The notes below the pieces were generated by a model. The model was not told where the DNA came from and ran no database searches. It worked only from the letters and a program-made list of their open reading frames with translations. Positions 6,086 to 10,220 of a DNA stretch of 10,220 bases are shown in pieces. How positions within the stretch are numbered: the first letter of the stretch is position 1; each line of letters starts with the position of its first letter. Where the stretch lies: the NCBI GenBank assembly GCA_937871705.1, contig CALMOO010000065.1, positions 1 to 10,220 of the forward strand, given 5' to 3'. This stretch comes from an uncultured Hymenobacter sp. (GTDB lineage: Bacteria; Bacteroidota; Bacteroidia; Cytophagales; Hymenobacteraceae). A program made the position numbers and the translations under genes.

Positions 6086-6779
6086 AACGCCAAATACGGT
6101 AATCAATCCGTCGTGAAAGAACTGTTCTTTGGAGAAGCAAATGGTTTTGCAGGCTAGGCTTTTGAGTCGGGTGCGCAGCGTTAGGTGCTTGCGTTCCAGG
6201 CGTTGCATGAATGGTTTACCCACTTGACGCTGCGCGGCAGGCAAACAGGCCTCGTAGGCCTGCCAGGCATCGGTAAAACAGCGCTCTACCTGCCAGAGAT
6301 GCGCAACACCGCCAGCAGCCAGCAGAACGTGGCGTGGGTACGCCGCCTGAACACAAAGGCCAGCACCTACCCCGTGGCCGCGTTCTCCACCCACTAGAGC
6401 CAGCGCTGGCCTTTTTTGCGGCGCACGAATGATTACATCTTGTTCGCACACAGCCGTAAGGGCTGGGCGGGGTCGGCCACGAAACGGGAATGTAGGGGCA
6501 GAAGTTGGTTCACGACGTCATTTTTTTCAACTCCCCCATCACTGTTTGCGGGCTAATACCTAGCACCCGCGCCGTGTCGCGGATACCGCTGCCATTGAGC
6601 ACCAAGTCCGTAGTTTTAACCCGCACCTTTGGTACATGGATTTGTTGCCGGTATTAGAGTTGGAGCGTGCGGCGGCAGGCTGTACAGTGATAACGCTGGG
6701 TGCCATCAGTAGCTTTACCGTGCAGATAAATAGCTTCGGGCTGTTGGCAGACGGGGCAGAGAACGGGTAGTTGAACCAT
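6086..6779 (-). pseudogene. IS1-family transposase (InsA/InsB type) remnant, copy 2
   Basis: On the minus strand, ATG 6779-6777 opens an InsA-like frame with paired zinc-finger cysteines (CPVC at residues 8-11, CTAC at 32-35) and RYHCTACRRTLQL. An in-frame TAA at 6656-6654 follows. The same frame then continues with an HTH-like GSGIRDTARVLGISPQTVMG to a TGA. The InsB part is split between frames: KKGQRWLW-like and AFVF-like stretches, then CFTDAWQAYEACLPAAQRQ, LERKHLTLRTRL and KTICFSKEQFFHDGLITVF, the recognisable IS1 C-terminus. The last frame stays open for 125 residues (6451-6074) but covers only part of the enzyme. The gene is dead through at least one nonsense codon in insA and frame breaks in insB. 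Confidence 0.82.
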
Positions 6780-6794
6780 TGCCAAATTTACGTT
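6086..6794 (-). mobile_element. Decayed IS1-family insertion sequence, copy 2, adjoining copy 1
   Basis: A second IS1-type unit of roughly 710 bp lies head-to-tail with copy 1 in the same orientation but with a clearly different protein sequence, so it is not a tandem duplicate. The ends are degraded. TAGACCAACG at 6080-6089 is an inverted match (9 of 10) to CGTTAGTCTA at 6791-6800, which would set ends near 6080 and 6800, but the left arm is shared with the end of copy 1. The exact boundary between the copies is therefore uncertain by about six bases. No target duplication was found. Confidence 0.65.
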
Positions 6795-6904
6795 AGTCTA
6801 CACGCTCAACACACAACCATATTTATAAGCTACTAGCCCCCACTATGGACTTGAGAGGCAATTTTGAGGTGCTCAAGTAAATACAAATATAATATTTTTT
6901 ACAT

Positions 6905-7189
6905 AGCCATAAATTGAGACTTGATTTGAGTAGCAAACCAGTTGCTTTTACCTATCTCTCCACTGACACCGATAAGAATAAGTAGTTTCAATCCGTACAA
7001 GCTCATGTATTGAACAACATAGGTGCTCAATACTATTGAATGAGCAGTAAATCGGCTTTGGCTTTTGATCTGAATGTAGTTAGCATCCCTCACTACACTC
7101 TCATTGACGAGGCAGGCAAAATGGCTTTGCTGGATGTTACCCGGCCAGACGATTCTACTACGCTGCAAAGAAGACAAACTTTAATTTAA
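6905..7189 (+). pseudogene. Remnant of a second TlpA-like thioredoxin, C-terminal half only
   Basis: One plus-strand frame reads KLRLDLSSKPVAFTYLSTDT, then DKNK, a TAG where such proteins often have W, FQSVQAHVLNNIGAQYY, a TGA, and after an ATG at 7040 SKSALAFDLNVVSIPHYTLI, then DEAGKMALLDVTRPDD, ending at TAA 7187-7189. The P in SIPHY sits where the thioredoxin cis-proline belongs. The LIDEAGK and RPDD parts match the end of TlpA-family domains. The frame is closed upstream by TAA 6890-6892, and the CXXC half is absent, so the gene is truncated as well as interrupted twice. It is a different subfamily from the intact protein at 2158. A minus-strand frame over the same bases shows no recognisable domain. 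The 5' loss lies on the side of the IS1 remnants, which may have caused it. The assignment rests on pattern recognition over about 95 residues. Confidence 0.65.
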
Positions 7190-7222
7190 TAGCTCAGAAT
7201 AAAAATTTTCATCCATTATATC

Positions 7223-9541
7223 GTGAAAAAGTTCTTCCACTATCAGCAGCATGACCAAATGGACTGCGGCCCGGCCTGCCTACGCATGGTAGCGAAGCAT
7301 TACGGACGACACTTTACGGCGCAGTCCCTACGCGAACGGGCAGAGTTAAGCAAGGAGGGGGTATCGCTGCTAGGCATTGCCGAGGCGGCCGAGGCTATTG
7401 GCTTCCGCTCACTAGGGGTACAAATTTCGTTTGAGAAGCTAATACGGGAGGTGCAGTTGCCCTGCATCGTGCATTGGCAACAAAATCACTTTGTAGTAGT
7501 CTATGACATCAGACCTGATGACCACTGGATGCGCAACGTATTCGGGGGTTTCCGGCCTAGCGCCCCGGCTGAGGTGCCGCTGCTGGCTTCGTCATCGGTA
7601 GAGTTTGGGCCAGTGACCCCCATTCTGACAGCTATACCCCGGAGCACGGTATACGTGGCCGATCCAGCGCAGGGCCTGCTCACCTACACCGCCGAGGAGT
7701 TTTGCGGAGGTTGGTTCTCAGCTCATACGGGCGGACAACTCACAGGCATTGCTCTGTTGCTTGAACCCACGCCTGCCCTCCACCAGCACGAGGACGAGGC
7801 AGTCACTGACGGCAAATACAGCTTCGGGCGGGTGTTGAATTACTTGGCGCAGCACCGGGGACTGCTAGTGCAACTGCTGCTGGGGTTGGCCGCAAGTAGC
7901 GGCTTGCAACTGCTCGTACCCTTCCTCACGCAGTCGGTAGTCGATGTGGGGGTCAATACCCAAAATATTCCCTTCATCTACCTCGTACTCGGGGCGCAAC
8001 TCATGCTTATGGCCGGGCGGCTCTCGGTCGAATTCATCCAGAGCCGGCTACTGCTCCACGTCAGCACCCGGGTCAATCTGAGTATCCTATCAGATTTTCT
8101 CAGCAAGCTGCTGCGCCTACCGCTCTCGTTCTTCGACACTAAAAACTTCGGCGACCTCATGCAGCGCATTGGTGACCATCAACGCATTGAGTCGTTCGTG
8201 ACCGGGCAGGCCCTAACCTTGCCCTTCGCCATAGCCAACATTGTGTTGCTGAGCGTAGTAGTGGCCTTCTACAGTATGTCCATCTTTGGCATCTACGTGG
8301 CAGCCAACCTACTCTACGCCGGCTGGATAGTCTCATTTCTGCGCTCGCGCCGTAAGCTCGACACCCGCCGTTTTGCCTTATCGGCTAAGAGCCAAAGCAG
8401 CTTGGTACAGCTCATCCAGGGAATGCAGGAAATCAAGCTGGCTGGGGCCGAGCGCCCCAGCCGCTGGGCTTGGGAGCGGCTGCAAGCCAGCCTATTTCGC
8501 CAGCAACTCCAGAGCCTCACGCTGAACCAGCTGCAGCAAATTGGCGCGTTCGTGCTTAATGATGGCAAGAATATTCTCATCACCTGCTTGGCTGCGCAAG
8601 CTGTCATCAAGGGCCAAATGACGTTGGGTGCAATGCTCGCCATGCAGCAACTTATCGGGCAACTCAACGGCCCTGTGAGCCAACTCATCGGTTTCTCGCA
8701 GGGCTTCCAAGATGCCAAGATGAGCTTGGAGCGCCTCAACGAGGTGCATGCGCTCGCCGACGAGGAACCCACCGACCAACCCCGCCTGCACGAGTTGCCC
8801 GAGGCGAGCCTCTCCCTCCGTGACTTATCGTTTCGCTACCCAGGCGCGGGCAACGAGCCGGTGCTGCGCGGCCTCGACCTGCACATTCCCCAGGGCAAAA
8901 CTACGGCCATCGTGGGCATGAGTGGCAGCGGCAAAACCACCCTGCTCAAGCTGCTGCTTAAGTTTTACGACCCTACAGCCGGTGAAATCCGCCTTGGAGA
9001 CGCCGCGCTGCGCCACGTCAGCCATGCCAGCTGGCGGGCACAATGTGGGGTAGTCATGCAAGACGGCTATCTATTTTCCGACACCATTGCCCGTAACATT
9101 GCCGTGGGCGTCGAGCGTATCGACGCCCAGCGCCTGGCTCACGCCGTGCGCGTGGCCAACCTGCGCGAATTCGTGGACGCGCTGCCCACCGGACTGCACA
9201 CCAAAATTGGAGCCGAGGGCACTGGCATAAGCCAAGGACAGCGCCAGCGCATCCTCATTGCGCGGGCCGTGTACAAAAACCCCCGTTTCATTCTTTTTGA
9301 CGAAGCCACTAATGCACTTGATGCCACAAATGAAGCCGTTATCATGCGCAACCTGGCGGAGTTTTTCCACGGCCGTACAGTCGTCGTCGTGGCTCACCGC
9401 CTCAGTACTGTCTGCCACGCCGACCAGATAGTAGTGCTCGATAAAGGCCAACTCACTGAGGCCGGCACACACGCCGAGCTGGTAGCCCGGCGCGGGGCGT
9501 ACTGGCAGTTGGTGAAAAACCAGTTAGAGCTAGGCGTGTGA
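7223..9541 (+). CDS. Peptidase C39-containing ABC exporter (processes and exports double-glycine peptides)
   Basis: This 772-residue protein has the usual three domains. The N-terminal C39 peptidase (1-170) has Q9, C15 in MDCGPACL, H89 in HWQQNHFVVVY and D147-P148, a complete catalytic set. H89 and D147 are 58 residues apart, about 40 more than usual, because of a proline-rich insert at about 97-138. The membrane domain (about 205-480) has several hydrophobic segments. The ATPase (about 530-770) has Walker A G565-MSGSGK-T, signature ISQGQRQR from 669, Walker B FILFDEATNALD with D693/E694, and switch H725. Such exporters cut the leader after the double glycine in the cytoplasm and pump the core out by ATP hydrolysis. 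Start is GTG 7223, which gives the standard distance to the DCG motif; no ATG fits better. It is about 60% G+C in the block 8881-8940, richer than the VKOR gene. The precursor at 5059 is the only candidate substrate seen here. Confidence 0.95.
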   Translation: MKKFFHYQQHDQMDCGPACLRMVAKHYGRHFTAQSLRERAELSKEGVSLLGIAEAAEAIGFRSLGVQISFEKLIREVQLPCIVHWQQNHFVVVYDIRPDDHWMRNVFGGFRPSAPAEVPLLASSSVEFGPVTPILTAIPRSTVYVADPAQGLLTYTAEEFCGGWFSAHTGGQLTGIALLLEPTPALHQHEDEAVTDGKYSFGRVLNYLAQHRGLLVQLLLGLAASSGLQLLVPFLTQSVVDVGVNTQNIPFIYLVLGAQLMLMAGRLSVEFIQSRLLLHVSTRVNLSILSDFLSKLLRLPLSFFDTKNFGDLMQRIGDHQRIESFVTGQALTLPFAIANIVLLSVVVAFYSMSIFGIYVAANLLYAGWIVSFLRSRRKLDTRRFALSAKSQSSLVQLIQGMQEIKLAGAERPSRWAWERLQASLFRQQLQSLTLNQLQQIGAFVLNDGKNILITCLAAQAVIKGQMTLGAMLAMQQLIGQLNGPVSQLIGFSQGFQDAKMSLERLNEVHALADEEPTDQPRLHELPEASLSLRDLSFRYPGAGNEPVLRGLDLHIPQGKTTAIVGMSGSGKTTLLKLLLKFYDPTAGEIRLGDAALRHVSHASWRAQCGVVMQDGYLFSDTIARNIAVGVERIDAQRLAHAVRVANLREFVDALPTGLHTKIGAEGTGISQGQRQRILIARAVYKNPRFILFDEATNALDATNEAVIMRNLAEFFHGRTVVVVAHRLSTVCHADQIVVLDKGQLTEAGTHAELVARRGAYWQLVKNQLELGV

Positions 9542-9625
9542 ATTAATGCAGACTTTGCGAATCCACGAATAGCTTACTGCAACGATGCACTTTGCGAACT
9601 CACAGAATTCACGGCACTACCATTT

Positions 9626-10220
9626 ATGACCCCACCCTCCGACTTCACCGAACTGCATTCCGAAGAAATGCAGGAGTTGTTGGCCCGCCCTCCGCAGTGG
9701 CTGCTGCGCTGGGGCATCACGGCCGTGTTCCTGATTCTGCTGCTGGTAGCGGGCGGGGCTTGGCTTATCCACTATCCCGACGTAGTGCGGGCCTCTTTCC
9801 AACTGCGAGCCTCTAATGCCCCCAGAGCCCTAGTGACCCGCTCCGAGGGTAAAATTGTGCGCCTGCTGGCCCATGATGGGCAAGCTGTGCGGGCGGGTCA
9901 GCCACTGGCCTACCTGGAAAGTACGGCCAGCCATACTGAAGTGCGACAGTTGGCGCGGGAGTTAGCAACAGCTTGGGCAGTAGCCCGTCTCGGCAACCTT
10001 GAGGGAATGCAACGTATCAATTTAGCAGCCTACCACCAGTTGGGCGAGTTACAAGGCGCTTACCAGACATTTGAGCAAGCTCACATTCAGCTGCGGGCCT
10101 ATCTGGCGGGCGGGTTTTATAGCCAAAAGAAAGCCGTACTGCGGCAGGAATTGGGTGACTTACACGAACTCGCACAGCAACTCCAGCAACAACGCGAGCT
10201 ACAAGCCAAAGATGCTCGGC
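9626..10220 (+). CDS. HlyD-family membrane-fusion protein, 5' part (3' end outside window)
   Basis: An open frame runs from ATG 9626 to the window end (198 codons, no stop). Residues 1-28 are a short cytoplasmic tail; about 29-49 is one transmembrane helix (an FLILLLVAGGAW core). YPDVVRASFQLRASNAPRAL follows as the start of the periplasmic beta-barrel. EGKIVRLLAHDGQAVRAGQP with LAYLES after it (about 74-99) is the biotinyl-lipoyl-like half-domain. A long Gln-, Leu- and Ala-rich stretch from about 105 should form the coiled-coil hairpin. This is the adaptor that couples a C39 ABC exporter to an outer-membrane channel in Gram-negatives. It begins 85 bases after the exporter stop on the same strand and should be its partner. 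A small frame at 9592-9816 in another register is antecedent noise. An ATG at 9585 is out of frame and stops after 14 codons. Confidence 0.9.
   Translation, partial: MTPPSDFTELHSEEMQELLARPPQWLLRWGITAVFLILLLVAGGAWLIHYPDVVRASFQLRASNAPRALVTRSEGKIVRLLAHDGQAVRAGQPLAYLESTASHTEVRQLARELATAWAVARLGNLEGMQRINLAAYHQLGELQGAYQTFEQAHIQLRAYLAGGFYSQKKAVLRQELGDLHELAQQLQQQRELQAKDAR

Noticed and set aside
5862..6116. Plus-strand 84-codon frame that looks hydrophobic
   Set aside because: It is antisense to the IS1-type transposase remnant, whose minus-strand reading gives clear IS1 motifs.
6862..6900. Possible promoter (TTTTG, then TATAAT about 21 bases on) before the thioredoxin remnant
   Set aside because: The downstream element does not fit the Bacteroidota TAnnTTTG consensus and the region is simply AT-rich.
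6899..7177. Minus-strand 92-codon frame
   Set aside because: It shows no recognisable domain, while the plus strand over the same bases reads as a thioredoxin C-terminus apart from two stops.
9227..9250. Unusual ABC signature ISQGQ in place of LSGGQ
   Set aside because: SQGQ variants are common in Bacteroidota C39 exporters, and all other ATPase motifs are intact.
1..10220. CRISPR arrays, tRNA and rRNA genes
   Set aside because: No regularly spaced repeats, cloverleaf-like or rRNA-like stretches were noticed on reading either strand.

Overview
The window looks like a chromosomal accessory locus of a Bacteroidota bacterium, most likely a Hymenobacter-like member of the Cytophagales. This rests on gene content: a DUF4468 secreted protein, a DUF4369-TlpA protein, a C39-like/VKOR/thioredoxin fusion, a Bacteroidota-style double-glycine leader, and starts without Shine-Dalgarno sites. 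The genus is inferred, not proven.

Layout. 1-150: tail of an IS3-family transposase and its probable end. 199-777: secreted DUF4468 protein. 806-2005: a complete but damaged IS3-family element on the minus strand. 2158-3312: periplasmic TlpA-like thioredoxin. 3407-4984: membrane protein combining a C39-like domain, a VKOR core and a thioredoxin domain. 5059-5235: a 58-residue double-glycine peptide precursor with six core cysteines, not obvious from long-ORF inspection. 5278-5311: strong intrinsic terminator. 5319-about 6794: two adjacent decayed IS1-family elements. About 6905-7189: C-terminal remnant of a second TlpA-like thioredoxin with two in-frame stops. 7223-9541: C39 peptidase/ABC exporter. 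9626 to the window end: 5' part of an HlyD-family membrane-fusion protein.

How the genes work together (inference). The precursor would be recognised and cut at its double glycine by the peptidase domain of the exporter. It would cross the inner membrane through that exporter and leave through the HlyD-type adaptor plus an outer-membrane channel not seen here. The VKOR-thioredoxin fusion next to the precursor, and perhaps the TlpA-like protein, would make or shuffle the disulfides of the six-cysteine core. This suggests a small disulfide-stapled secreted peptide, probably a bacteriocin or signal, with its own folding machinery. The two IS1 remnants and the thioredoxin pseudogene lie between the biosynthetic half and the export half, so the cassette appears to have been interrupted and partly eroded.
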